DNA of 64,000 nucleotides from Burkholderia sp. Ax-1719 (GCF_011753055.1 NZ_VWWJ01000002.1:124001-188000); one strand, 5' to 3'; shown: positions 42,448-51,581, numbered from the stretch's first letter. Numbers and translations: made by a program. Notes: generated from the letters alone by a model not told the origin.

Positions 42448-43494
42448 ATGTCTACTCAAGCAGAAGCGCCCACTCAAGCGCTACAAGACGCCATCCGGCA
42501 GACGACACCAAAGGACGTTGCCGCGCGCGGTCTGGTCAGTGCGCTGGCGGGGCTCGCGTGGCTGGGCGCGGCGGCGATCACGCGCGGTTGGCCCAGTCTC
42601 GATGACTGGCCGCATGCCGATTTGCTCTTCGCATTCGAACTCGTGCTGGCGGTCGTGTCGTTTGCCATCGCGCTGGTAAAGCGCACGCAGCGGCCAGTTG
42701 CGGTGGAAGAGGGCGAGGCTCACTCGGCGTTGCACGGCTGGCTCGCGACCGGACCGTGGCTGCTCGCATTGGCCTTGGGCGTGAGCGCATGGGAGATCGC
42801 CACGGCCAAGCTCGAATGGCTGCCGCGTCCGTTCTTCGCGCCGCCCGAAGCGCTGGTAGCGGTGTTCTTCGACGACTACGCGCGCCTCGCCTCCAGCGTG
42901 GCGCACTCGTTTGGGCTGCTCGCCTACGGTTATGCGATCGGTGCCGCCACGGGCTTCGTGGTGGGCGTGAGCATCGGCTGGTCACGCGCCGTGGGCTACT
43001 GGCTGCATCCCCTGCTGCGCCTGATCGGGCCGTTGCCCGCCACGGCCTGGTTGCCGTTGGCGTTCTTCTTTTTCCCGTCGAGCTTCAGCGCGAGCGTGTT
43101 CCTGATCGCGCTGGCCTCTGCGTTTCCGGTGGCGGTGCTCACGTGGTCGGGCGTTGCGGGCGTGAACCCGGCGTTCTACGACGTCGCGCGTACCCTCGGC
43201 GCGCGCCCCGGCTTCCTGATCCTGCGCGTGGCGATTCCGGCTGCGCTGCCATCGGTGTTCGTCGGCCTGTTCATGGGGCTGGGCGCGTCGTTCTCGGTGC
43301 TGATCGTCGCCGAGATGATGGGCGTGAAAGCAGGACTTGGCTGGTATCTGCAATGGGCCCAGGGCTGGGCCGCGTATTCCAACATGTATGCGGGGTTGCT
43401 GGTGATGGCGCTGATGTGCTCGGGCCTCATCACGCTGTTGTTCCGCGTGCGCGACCGCGTGCTCGGCTGGCAAAAGGGGCTGCTCAAATGGTGA
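42448..43494 (+). CDS. SsuC/TauC-type ABC permease with N-terminal membrane extension
   Basis: The 348-residue product is about 90 residues longer than usual SsuC permeases. The extension contains two further hydrophobic segments (around residues 30-45 and 60-78). The permease core has LATGPWLLALALGVSAW and the EAA loop DVARTLGARPGFLILRVAIP. The extension may be a membrane anchor or a fused small protein. The stop overlaps the ATPase start by 7 bases. Confidence 0.87.
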   Translation: MSTQAEAPTQALQDAIRQTTPKDVAARGLVSALAGLAWLGAAAITRGWPSLDDWPHADLLFAFELVLAVVSFAIALVKRTQRPVAVEEGEAHSALHGWLATGPWLLALALGVSAWEIATAKLEWLPRPFFAPPEALVAVFFDDYARLASSVAHSFGLLAYGYAIGAATGFVVGVSIGWSRAVGYWLHPLLRLIGPLPATAWLPLAFFFFPSSFSASVFLIALASAFPVAVLTWSGVAGVNPAFYDVARTLGARPGFLILRVAIPAALPSVFVGLFMGLGASFSVLIVAEMMGVKAGLGWYLQWAQGWAAYSNMYAGLLVMALMCSGLITLLFRVRDRVLGWQKGLLKW

Positions 43495-44303
43495 TCGCAG
43501 AGGCAACGCGGGAACAGGCCCGCGAAGACGCAACGCGCGCAGGCGCTCGCATCGACATTCGCCACGTGAGCCACGGCTTCGCGCTGCGCGGTGCAACGCT
43601 GCCCGTACTCGACGATGTGAGTCTCTCCGTGCAGCCCGGCGAATTCGTCGCGCTGCTGGGGCCGAGCGGATGCGGCAAATCTACCTTGCTGCGTCTGGTG
43701 GCGGGGTTGGAAACGCCGCGCACCGGCAGTATCGAAGCCGATGGCCAGCCGGTGAACACACCCGATCCGTCGCGCGTACTTGTGTTTCAGGACCCCACGT
43801 TGTTCCCGTGGCGCACGGTGCGCGAAAACGTTGCGCTCGGACCGCAGGCGCAGGGCGCGCGGCGCGGCCCGCGTGCCGCCGAAGTGGAAGCGCGCATCGA
43901 CGCCGCGCTCGAACGCGTGGGCCTCACGCAGTTCGCGCAGGCGTGGCCGCATCAATTGTCGGGCGGCATGGCGCAACGCGCGGCACTCGCACGCGGCCTT
44001 GTCAACGATCCGGCCTTGCTCGCGCTCGACGAGCCGTTTGGCAAGCTCGATTCGCTCACTCGTATGCGCATGCAGGCCGAACTCGTGGCGCTCTGGCAGC
44101 GCGCACGCTTTTCCGTGCTGTTCGTCACGCACGACGTCGAAGAAGCGCTGGTGATGGCCAATCGCGTGGTGGTGTTTAGCGGGCGGCCCGCGCGCATCGT
44201 CAGCGAGGTGCGCAACGACGCGCCGTATCCGCGCCATCGCGACGATCCGGCGCTGGTCGAACTACGCAAAGACGTGCTCGCGCAACTCGGGCTCGAAGCT
44301 TGA
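43488..44303 (+). CDS. SsuB/TauB-type ABC transporter ATP-binding protein
   Basis: The product from ATG 43488 has 271 residues. Walker A is GPSGCGKST, the Q-loop is VFQDPTLFPW, the signature LSGGMAQRAALARGL, Walker B ALLALDEPFGKLD and the H-loop VTHDVEEAL. All are standard for the nitrate/sulfonate/taurine ATPase group. It overlaps the permease gene by 7 bases and would energise the neighbouring permease, and possibly the ATPase-less set at 26.7-29.4 kb. Confidence 0.93.
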   Translation: MVIAEATREQAREDATRAGARIDIRHVSHGFALRGATLPVLDDVSLSVQPGEFVALLGPSGCGKSTLLRLVAGLETPRTGSIEADGQPVNTPDPSRVLVFQDPTLFPWRTVRENVALGPQAQGARRGPRAAEVEARIDAALERVGLTQFAQAWPHQLSGGMAQRAALARGLVNDPALLALDEPFGKLDSLTRMRMQAELVALWQRARFSVLFVTHDVEEALVMANRVVVFSGRPARIVSEVRNDAPYPRHRDDPALVELRKDVLAQLGLEA

Positions 44304-44342
44304 GACCGTGCCGATTCCATCCATAACGAAACCACCACACCG

Positions 44343-45377
44343 ATGAAAACCCTAAACGTATCCGCGCCATCCTCCCCGCAACGCCGCGACTGGCTGCGCA
44401 AGAGCGCGCTCGCCACCGGCGCCGCCGCGCTGGGCGGTCTGTCCTTTGGACTGCCCGCCACCCGGGCGCTGGCCGACGAAGGCGCGAAATCGCTCAAGCT
44501 CTCGTGGAATGCCGGGGCGATCTGCACCGCGCCGGTTCCTGTCGCGCTCACGCAGGGCTTTTTCCGCAAGCACGGCCTCGACGTCGAACTGATCAACTTC
44601 GCTGGCTCGACCGACCAGTTGCTGGAGGCCATCGCCACCGGCAAGTCGGATGCGGGCGTGGGCATGGCGCTGCGCTGGATCAAGCCGCTGGAGCAGGGCT
44701 TCGACGTCAAGCTCACGGCGGGCATCCACGGCGGCTGCATGCGCCTGCTTGCGACCAGAAGCTCGGGCATCGTCGATCTGGCGGGGCTCAAGGGCCGCAC
44801 CGTGGGCGTAAGCGATATGGCCAGCCCGGCGAAGAACTTCTTCGCGATCACGCTCAAGAAGCAGGGTATCGATCCCGATGCGGACGTGCGCTGGCGGCAA
44901 TACCCGGCCAACCTGCTCGGCGAGGCGCTCAAGAAGGGCGAGGTGCAGGCGATCGCGGACGGCGATCCGACCATCTGGACGCTGCGCGAATCGGACCATC
45001 TCTACGAGGTGTCGAACAATCTGTGCGGCGACTATGCCAACCGCGTGTGCTGCGTGCTGGGCGTGCGCGGCACGCTGGTGCGCAAGGACCGCGCCACGGC
45101 GCAGGCCTTGACCGCCGCCTTGCTGGAAGCCACGGAATGGACCGCGAATCATCCGGATGCCGCCGCCAAGGTTTTCTCGGCCTATGCGCCGAACGCGGAT
45201 GTGGCTCAGCTCACCGCCATGCTCAAGAGCCACACGGATCGCCATCATCCGGTGGGCGATGCCTTCCGCAAGGAAATTGCGCTTTATGCCGACGATCTGA
45301 AGACGGTTGGCGTAGTCAATGCGAGCACCGATTCGAACCGCTTTGCGTCGCGCGTATTCGCCGACGTGCTGGCCTGA
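44343..45377 (+). CDS. Second sulfonate/taurine-type binding protein of the set
   Basis: The 344-residue product has a Tat-like signal (QRRDWLRKSALATGA) and a NitT/TauT-type fold: KLSWNAGAICTAPVPVAL, FFRKHGLDVELINFAGSTDQLLEA, LKGRTVGVSDMASPAKN and ADGDPTIW. It differs clearly in wording from the binding protein at 41429, so one permease and ATPase may serve two ligands. It is 39 bases after the ATPase gene. Confidence 0.87.
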   Translation: MKTLNVSAPSSPQRRDWLRKSALATGAAALGGLSFGLPATRALADEGAKSLKLSWNAGAICTAPVPVALTQGFFRKHGLDVELINFAGSTDQLLEAIATGKSDAGVGMALRWIKPLEQGFDVKLTAGIHGGCMRLLATRSSGIVDLAGLKGRTVGVSDMASPAKNFFAITLKKQGIDPDADVRWRQYPANLLGEALKKGEVQAIADGDPTIWTLRESDHLYEVSNNLCGDYANRVCCVLGVRGTLVRKDRATAQALTAALLEATEWTANHPDAAAKVFSAYAPNADVAQLTAMLKSHTDRHHPVGDAFRKEIALYADDLKTVGVVNASTDSNRFASRVFADVLA

Positions 45378-45393
45378 CAAACCGCGCGGTTGG

Positions 45394-45415
45394 CGCGCCC
45401 GGTCGATCGGGCGCG
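45394..45415. terminator. Bidirectional hairpin between convergent operons
   Basis: An 8-bp GC-only stem (CGCGCCCG / CGGGCGCG) with a 6-base loop lies between the binding-protein stop (45377) and the SsuD-like stop (45438). It could end both transcripts, though no T run follows. Confidence 0.45.
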
Positions 45416-45437
45416 GCCATTGCCGAACAACGCAAGA

Positions 45438-46535
45438 TCAGGCCGCCCGTAGCGCGGCCTCTTCTTTCGCCACCGCCGCACGCACAAGCGGCAACAGATC
45501 GCGGCCATAGGCGAGCGCGTCTTCCAGCGGATCGAAGCCGCGAATCAGGAACGTCGACACCCCCAGCTTGCGGTATTCGAGCAGCGCATCGGCCACCTGT
45601 TGCGGCGTACCCACGAGCGCGGTGGAATTGCCGGCTGCGCGCGTGAGCGCGGTAATGCCGGTCCACAGCCGCGTATCGACCACATTGCCTTTGGCGGCTT
45701 CAGCCAGCAGGCGCTTCGAGCCAACGTTCTGCGGATCCTTGGGACGGCGCGTGAAATTGGGCGATCGCGCCACTACCTCCTGGGCGCGGGCGAGGATGGA
45801 TTCAGCGCGCGCCCATGCAGCATCTTCGGTGGACGCGAGAATCGGCCGCAGGGAAAGGCTGAAGCGGATCTCCTCCGCGCGCCCATGAACGGCCGCAGCG
45901 GCGCGCACGCGGGCGATGGTTTCGCGCACGGCGTCGAGCGACTCGCCCCAGAGCGCGAACACATCCGCATGCTTGCCCGCTACGGCAATCGCCGCCTCCG
46001 ACGAGCCGCCGAAATACACCGGCAGATGCGGCTGCTGCAATGGCCTGACCTGCGAGCGATGACCCGCGACGCGATAGAACGCGCCTTCGTGATCGAAGGG
46101 CGTGCTGCTGGTCCAGGCGCGCTTGACCACGTCGAGGTATTCATCGGTACGACGATAGCGTTCGTCGTGCGTGAGCCAGTCGCCGTCGCGCTGCTGCTCG
46201 GTGTCGTCGCCGCCCGAGATGATGTGCACGGCGGCGCGGCCCGCGCTGAAATGATCGAGCGTCGCCAGCTGGCGCGCGGCCAGCGTCGGCGCGATGAAGC
46301 CGGGTCGGTGCGCCAGCAGTATGCCCAGCCGCTGAGTCTGGTGCGCCACGAACGAGGCGATCTGCAGGCCGTCGGGCGAAGCGCTCGAATGGGCGATCAG
46401 CACGCGGTCGAAGCCGCCGTATTCGTGCGCCTGCGCGACTGAAGCGATCCACGGCGGATTGACGGACGCGCCTTCGGGTAGGTGAATTTCACTGGACTCC
46501 TGATGACTGACGTAGCCGATGAATTCGACGCTCAT
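45438..46535 (-). CDS. SsuD-like FMNH2-dependent monooxygenase
   Basis: The 365-residue luciferase-like monooxygenase begins MSVEFIGYVSHQ and has AHEYGGFDRVLIAHSSASPD, DHFSAGRAAVHIISGG, HDERYRRTDEYLDVVKRAW and QVADALLEYRKLGVSTFLIRG. It is closely related to the 53058 product (MSVEFIGMI start and most of the same blocks), so the two are paralogs. It is encoded last in the operon binding protein (48766), acyl-CoA-dehydrogenase-like protein and this gene. The likely role is oxidative desulfonation in the cytoplasm. Confidence 0.9.
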   Translation of the reverse strand: MSVEFIGYVSHQESSEIHLPEGASVNPPWIASVAQAHEYGGFDRVLIAHSSASPDGLQIASFVAHQTQRLGILLAHRPGFIAPTLAARQLATLDHFSAGRAAVHIISGGDDTEQQRDGDWLTHDERYRRTDEYLDVVKRAWTSSTPFDHEGAFYRVAGHRSQVRPLQQPHLPVYFGGSSEAAIAVAGKHADVFALWGESLDAVRETIARVRAAAAVHGRAEEIRFSLSLRPILASTEDAAWARAESILARAQEVVARSPNFTRRPKDPQNVGSKRLLAEAAKGNVVDTRLWTGITALTRAAGNSTALVGTPQQVADALLEYRKLGVSTFLIRGFDPLEDALAYGRDLLPLVRAAVAKEEAALRAA

Positions 46536-46547
46536 GGCAAGACTCCT

Positions 46548-47801
46548 TTATTGATCGTGGGATGCGGTGTCGTTCAATGCGTTGGATGAGGTGAATGAGG
46601 TGAATGAGGCGAATGCCGCGCGCCCCAGATTGCCGAGCACGATGTCGTTCTGCGGCGTGTGAATGCGCGCGCACAGCACGTCGCGGTAGTGGCGCTCCAG
46701 CGCGTTGTCGCGGCTGAGTCCCGGATTACTGCTGGCTTCGAGCGCGATTTCGACGGCATCGATGGCGTGACGGCTGACCAGATATTTGAGCGTCTGGGCC
46801 TCGCCCGCAGGTACATCGCCGTTCGCGCCTGCATCCAGCAGTACGCGATTGGCGAGCAGCAGCGCATCGATGCGGCCCACGGTCTGCTGGAAACTGTCGA
46901 GGCTCGCGAGCGGCGCATTCAGACCCGAAGGCACGCGGGTCGCGGCCCATTGCACGAACCAGTCTCGCGCGGCGCGCGCCACGCCGTCGTAGATGGCGGG
47001 CAGCAGCACGTTCATCCAGACCGCGGTTTCCGGGTCCATACCGTTCGCCGGGCCGGGCGGTTGCAGATCGACAGCCTGGTCGAGCGGAACTTCGACGTTC
47101 TCGAAGATCACCTCATGGCTGCCCGTTGCGCGCATGCCCAGATGATTCCAGGGCTTGCCGAAGCGCGCGCCGGGCGAATCGCGATGGACGAGCCAGGTGC
47201 CCACGCGCGGTTCCGGCTCGTCGGTGCGGCCCCAGACGGCGAACCACGTCAGCCCGGGGCTGCCGGTCGAATAGAGCTTGTGGCCGTTGAGGATCCAGCG
47301 ATCGCCCTCGCGCCTTCCCACGGTGGCAGGCAAGCCGCCGCGCGAGGGCGAGCCGAGTTCCGGCTCGACACGCAGCGAGTTGATGAGCGCGCCGTGCTCG
47401 ACGGCGTCACGCGCCACGCGTTCCTTGAGCGCAGCGGGCCAGTGTGGATTGGCTTGCAAACGCAGATGGTAGAGGCACTGCATCACGAAGATCAGCGCCG
47501 TGGACGGCTCGCCGCGCGCAATCGCCCGCACCACGCGCAGCGTTTGCGCAAGCGTGGCCTCTCGGCCGCCCAGTGCGCGCGGCACGGTCAGCGCGAGGAG
47601 ACCGGCGCGGCGCAGGCGCGTGAGATTGTCGTGCGGGAAATGTGGACCGGCGTCCAGCGCCGCCGCACCGCGTGCGAAATCGGCGCTCAGTTGCGCGAGC
47701 CATGCGTGGGCCGCGGGCGAGTCCAGATCGGCGAGAGCGGCCAGCGCTTCGCTATCGCGTTCGGTATCGCGTTCGGTTTGCAAAGAGAGGGCGACGGTCA
47801 T
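46548..47801 (-). CDS. Acyl-CoA-dehydrogenase-superfamily flavoprotein (SfnB-like group)
   Basis: The 417-residue product has the N-terminal helical domain (PHFPHDNLTRLRRAGLLAL), the central GHKLYSTGSPGLTWFAVWG and a C-terminal helical domain with ERHYRDVLCARIHTPQND. The C-terminus differs from the DRHWRN...HNP pattern of the 38497 and 55476 products, so it is a separate subgroup that may retain dehydrogenase chemistry. A short low-complexity repeat (FASFTSFTSS) lies near the C-terminus. Its start overlaps the binding-protein stop by 4 bases, indicating coupling. Confidence 0.82.
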   Translation of the reverse strand: MTVALSLQTERDTERDSEALAALADLDSPAAHAWLAQLSADFARGAAALDAGPHFPHDNLTRLRRAGLLALTVPRALGGREATLAQTLRVVRAIARGEPSTALIFVMQCLYHLRLQANPHWPAALKERVARDAVEHGALINSLRVEPELGSPSRGGLPATVGRREGDRWILNGHKLYSTGSPGLTWFAVWGRTDEPEPRVGTWLVHRDSPGARFGKPWNHLGMRATGSHEVIFENVEVPLDQAVDLQPPGPANGMDPETAVWMNVLLPAIYDGVARAARDWFVQWAATRVPSGLNAPLASLDSFQQTVGRIDALLLANRVLLDAGANGDVPAGEAQTLKYLVSRHAIDAVEIALEASSNPGLSRDNALERHYRDVLCARIHTPQNDIVLGNLGRAAFASFTSFTSSNALNDTASHDQ

Positions 47802-48766
47802 TGCTCAGCGGCGGAAAACTGTTTGTCGAAGCTTGGTGCAACGTCCAGGCGTGTCTTGATCACGTCCGCGCGGTGATAAAGATCGGCGGTGCGCTGCTGT
47901 TCGGCGATCACGCCATCGTCGATCGGCACCGGATGCCATTGGCCGCGCTGATAGACGGTGGTGAGCACGTCGGCGGGCAGGCCGGTCGCCTTCGACTGAA
48001 TGGCCGCCACTTCGGACGGATGCGAGAGCGCCCAGCGCTGCGCGGCGGCAACGCGGTGCAGGAAATCCGTGAGTTCGGCGCGCTTGTCGTGGATCGCGCT
48101 GTCGGTGGCGGCTTCGAAGCTCAAGCCCGAGGACAGGCCCACGCCGTTGGCGACGCTGCGCGTGTGATCGCGCGCTTCTGCCAGCGCGACGTACGGATCC
48201 CACGTGGACCAAGCATCGACGCTGCCCGAGGCGAGTGCGGCGCGCGCATCGGCGGGCTGCATGAAGGACCAGCTCACGTCGGTCAGCTTGAGCCCGGCGC
48301 GCTCCAGCGTGGCGACGGCCAGGTAGTGGCCAATCGAGCCGCGCGTGGTCGCAATACGTTTGCCCTTGAGATCGGCGGCACTATGGATCGGCGAATTGCC
48401 CGGCACGACGATGGCCAGATCGACCGGCGTATAGCGCACCGCCGACACCGCACGAATTTTCGCGCCCGCCGCATAGGCGAAGATCAGCGGCGCGTCGCCC
48501 AGACCGCCTACGTCGATGGCGCCCGCATTGAGCGCCTCGCCCAGCGGCTGCGCGGCCGGGAAGTTGAACCACTGGATCTCATAGGGCACGTCCTTGAGTT
48601 GGCCCGATGCTTCCAGGATGCCGCGCGTCTGCAACTGTTGATCGCCGACCTTGAGCGTGGCGGCGCTCACGCACAGCGGCAGCGCAGCGGCAAAGGCCAG
48701 CAGCGCGCGCGAAAGCCGTTGGAGCGGCACGGGGCGCGAAGAAGAACGGGCGAAGGGACGACGCAT
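47798..48766 (-). CDS. Sulfonate-type periplasmic binding protein
   Basis: From ATG 48766 (GAGGA upstream) the product has 322 residues. A signal peptide (RALLAFAAALPLCVSA) precedes an SsuA fold: LKVGDQQLQTRGILEAS, VDVGGLGDAPLIFAYA-type wording, LKGKRIATTRGSIGHYL and VDAWSTWDPYVALAEA. No permease or ATPase is adjacent; the operon continues with the acyl-CoA-dehydrogenase-like and SsuD-like genes. It is divergent from the LysR gene at 48986. Confidence 0.88.
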   Translation of the reverse strand: MRRPFARSSSRPVPLQRLSRALLAFAAALPLCVSAATLKVGDQQLQTRGILEASGQLKDVPYEIQWFNFPAAQPLGEALNAGAIDVGGLGDAPLIFAYAAGAKIRAVSAVRYTPVDLAIVVPGNSPIHSAADLKGKRIATTRGSIGHYLAVATLERAGLKLTDVSWSFMQPADARAALASGSVDAWSTWDPYVALAEARDHTRSVANGVGLSSGLSFEAATDSAIHDKRAELTDFLHRVAAAQRWALSHPSEVAAIQSKATGLPADVLTTVYQRGQWHPVPIDDGVIAEQQRTADLYHRADVIKTRLDVAPSFDKQFSAAEQ

Positions 48767-48890
48767 GAAAGAATCCTCGATCGAAGCTGAACGGAGTTGC
48801 GCGGCGGCCGCGAAGCGAAGTCCTGCGCGCAAAATCACAAAAGCACACGATACGGAGCGCGTCACCATAAGGCAAACGCATTGTTCTTCC

Positions 48891-48906
48891 ATGCAAATAT
48901 GCAAAT
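48891..48906. repeat. Tandem ATGCAAAT octamers in divergent control region
   Basis: ATGCAAAT occurs at 48891-48898 and 48899-48906, between the binding-protein and LysR starts. The A+T-rich setting and position suit a regulator-binding site. Confidence 0.5.
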
Positions 48907-48985
48907 GCGAAATAGCAAAGCTTGAACGCGGGGCCGTATTGGCGCTAAGCTGGGCGACCGTTTGCACGTCTATCGAACCTCATTC

Positions 48986-49897
48986 ATGAAACTCGACGAA
49001 ATCGAAGCCTTTGTCGCCGTGGTGCGCAGCGCGTCGCTGAGCCAGGCGGCCGCGGGGCTCGACCTCACGCAGCCCGCCGTGACACGGCGCATCCAGAACT
49101 TCGAGGAAGCGCTGGGCGTGGAGCTGCTCGACCGCAACACCAAGCCGCTGCGCACTACGCCGATGGGACGCGCCGTGTACGACCAGTGCCGCGCGATCCT
49201 CACCGAGATGGACGCGCTGCGTCAGCTGGTCAACGACGGCGCGCCGCTCGCGGGCGTGCTGCGCCTGGGCGTGGCGCAGACCGTCGCCGATATCGCCATG
49301 CTCGACGCGCTGCATGCGCTGCGCCAGGCGCACCCGGAACTGCAGGCGCGCGTGACCACGGGCTGGGGCGCGCCGCTTTTGCAGAAAGTGGAGGATGGCG
49401 AACTCGACGCCGCCGTGGCGCTGTTGCCCGCCAATCGCAACCTGCCGGAGACGCTGGCGGGCGAATCGCTGGGCTCGCTCAAGCTCGCCGTGGTTGCGAA
49501 GAAAGGGCTGCTCAAGCGGCGCGCGCATACGCTGGCGGAATGCGAAGCGCACGGCTGGGTGCTCAATCCCGATGGCTGCGGCTTTCGCGCGGGCCTGCAA
49601 CACGCGCTGGCCGCGCAGGGGCACTCGCTCAAGCTCAACCTGGAAACGCTCGGCACGGAACTGCAACTGGGTCTTGTCGCCGATGGCGTGGGGTTGGGTC
49701 TGGTGCCGCAACCTTTGGTGGCGGCCAGCGCCTGGGCCGATGCGCTCGACATCGTGCAGGTGAGCGATTTCAAGCCGGAAATCGCGGTGTGGGTGGTGCG
49801 CTCGCGCGCGATCGGCAAGATGGAGTCGGCGCTGGCCGTGCTCGCGCAGAGCGTGGCGAGCAGCTTCAAGGCGGTGCGCGTCGCGCGCGCTGCATGA
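48986..49897 (+). CDS. LysR-family transcriptional regulator
   Basis: From ATG 48986 (MKLDEIEAFVAVV) the product has 303 residues: HTH (ASLSQAAAGLDLTQPAVTRR) and an effector domain (TLGTELQLGLVADGVGLGLVPQ). An upstream in-frame ATG at 48962 would add 8 residues and is less typical. It is divergent from the binding-protein/SfnB-like/SsuD-like operon and is its likely regulator. It is followed by a 12-bp minisatellite. Confidence 0.9.
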   Translation: MKLDEIEAFVAVVRSASLSQAAAGLDLTQPAVTRRIQNFEEALGVELLDRNTKPLRTTPMGRAVYDQCRAILTEMDALRQLVNDGAPLAGVLRLGVAQTVADIAMLDALHALRQAHPELQARVTTGWGAPLLQKVEDGELDAAVALLPANRNLPETLAGESLGSLKLAVVAKKGLLKRRAHTLAECEAHGWVLNPDGCGFRAGLQHALAAQGHSLKLNLETLGTELQLGLVADGVGLGLVPQPLVAASAWADALDIVQVSDFKPEIAVWVVRSRAIGKMESALAVLAQSVASSFKAVRVARAA

Positions 49898-49921
49898 TTG
49901 CAGCGCCTGCGCGACGCTTCT

Positions 49922-49976
49922 GCGCTTTCGCTAGCGCTTTCGCTAGCGCTTTCGCTAGCGCTTTCGCTAGCGCTTA
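49922..49976. repeat. 12-bp minisatellite, four perfect copies plus a partial
   Basis: The unit GCGCTTTCGCTA repeats at 49922, 49934, 49946 and 49958, with a partial copy into 49976. Each junction forms the 8-bp palindrome CGCTAGCG. The array lies between the LysR stop and the rhodanese stop (convergent) and runs into the rhodanese stop codon region. Confidence 0.95.
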
Positions 49977-51581
49977 GACCGTGAAAAAGCCGTGCGTGCC
50001 GTCGCGGCCGAGTTGCTCGACGAGGCCGTATTCCCATTCGAGGTAGGCGTTCATCGCTTCGCGCGCATTGTCGGTGCCCTCGTAGGGACGCCGGTAGCGG
50101 TCAATGCGCGGCGAGGCCAGATGCGCGTCGCCGCTTTCGAGTGGCAGACCGGCGCGCTGCCACGCCGCCGTGCCGCCTTCGAGCACCTCGACCGGCTTGC
50201 CGGTGAGCGCGGCGATTTCGGGCGCGGCGAACGGCGCGAGCGCATTCGTCATGCAGACGGCGACGTAGCGTTTTGCATCCGGTAGCGCGCGCAGGTCGTC
50301 AAAGCCCGCCGAAAGATGCGAGCGCAGCGTCCACCACGCACCGGGAATATGCCCCTTCACGTGATTCGCGCTGGACGTGAAATCGAGTATCACGGTGTCG
50401 TGATCCGGCTGCGCCAGGCGTGCGGCAAGCGCTTCGGGCGTGATCGTGGCGATGGCCTGTGCAGCAGGTTTCGCCGCGCGCCACGGGCCGGTTTCGCTGA
50501 GCGCATCGGCGTCGGCTTCATCGACTACATAGACTTCGCCGTTCATCTGTGCGATCCAGGAAGCCGTCATATTGGCGCGCACGCCGTCGTCGTCAAACAA
50601 CACGATGCGCGCGCCGCGCACCGGCGCGAACATCTCCGTTTCCTGCACGAGCTGGCCGCCGGGCGCGCCCTGAAACCCTGGCGCATGGGCGCGTTCGTAT
50701 TCGGCGGGCGTACGCACGTCGAAGCGATACGTCGTGCGTGTGCTGTCGGCGGCCCAGTGCGCGGCTTCGTCGAGCGTCGTGCGGCGCACGCCCGCGCGAT
50801 CGGCCAGCGCGCGGGCGGCTTCGCGCGACTGTGCGAGCGTGGTCGGATCGCGTCCCGCATCGGCGTCGAACTGGCGCGCCGCGCCGTGCTCCAGCGTCTG
50901 CCCCGCAAGCGTCCAGCCGATCGTACCGTTGCGCAAAGCCGCGACCGGGTTCGGCAGTCCGGCATTCACCAGCGACTGCGCGCCGATAATGCTGCGCGTG
51001 CGGCCCGCGCAGTTGACGATCACGCGCGTGGCCGGATCGGGCGCGAGCGCGCGGGCACGTAAGGCCAGTTCCGCGCCCGGCACGCTGATGCTGCCGGGAA
51101 TGTTCATGGTCTGATATTCGTCGAAGCGGCGCGCATCGAGCATCACCACGGGCGCGTCGCCCGCGAGCAGCGTGTCGACTTCTTCGGCACTCAGCGAGGG
51201 CGTATGCCGGTGCGCTTCGACGAATTCTCCGAAGGCCTTGCTCGGCACGTTGACATCGCGAAACACCTCGCCGCCCGCGCGAATCCAGCCCGCCAGACCG
51301 CCTTCGAGCAGCGCGACATCGCTATAGCCGAGCGCATCCAGCTTGACGGCCGCACGCGCGGCAAAACCCTCGCCATCGTCGAGCAGCACAATGGGCACGT
51401 CGCGACGCGGCAGCTTCGTCCACGCATCGAGTTCGATTTTGGCGAGCGGCAGATTCGCGGCGAACAGCGGATGGCTTTGCGCATGCGGATCTTCTTCACG
51501 CACGTCGAGCAGTGCGATTTCACGTCGGGCGAGCAGGGCGTCGCGCACGTCCTGATAGGAGCGTGTGGGAAATGACTTCAT
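49974..51581 (-). CDS. Four-domain rhodanese-family sulfurtransferase
   Basis: The 535-residue product contains four rhodanese-like domains (about 1-105, 120-240, 270-365, 375-480) and a C-terminal tail. Domain 2 has a full active-site loop with Cys191 (VNCAGRTRS) and domain 4 has Cys443 (AVCMTNALAP). In domains 1 and 3 the loop position reads LLDDGEG and LFDDDGVR with no Cys, so they are non-catalytic. Rhodaneses move sulfane sulfur between thiols. Its start overlaps the thiol dioxygenase stop by 4 bases, so the two are coupled and probably share the same sulfur-containing pathway. Confidence 0.88.
   Translation of the reverse strand: MKSFPTRSYQDVRDALLARREIALLDVREEDPHAQSHPLFAANLPLAKIELDAWTKLPRRDVPIVLLDDGEGFAARAAVKLDALGYSDVALLEGGLAGWIRAGGEVFRDVNVPSKAFGEFVEAHRHTPSLSAEEVDTLLAGDAPVVMLDARRFDEYQTMNIPGSISVPGAELALRARALAPDPATRVIVNCAGRTRSIIGAQSLVNAGLPNPVAALRNGTIGWTLAGQTLEHGAARQFDADAGRDPTTLAQSREAARALADRAGVRRTTLDEAAHWAADSTRTTYRFDVRTPAEYERAHAPGFQGAPGGQLVQETEMFAPVRGARIVLFDDDGVRANMTASWIAQMNGEVYVVDEADADALSETGPWRAAKPAAQAIATITPEALAARLAQPDHDTVILDFTSSANHVKGHIPGAWWTLRSHLSAGFDDLRALPDAKRYVAVCMTNALAPFAAPEIAALTGKPVEVLEGGTAAWQRAGLPLESGDAHLASPRIDRYRRPYEGTDNAREAMNAYLEWEYGLVEQLGRDGTHGFFTV

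Noticed and set aside
49922..49976. CRISPR array
   Set aside because: The 12-bp units are directly adjacent with no spacers, and there are no cas genes.
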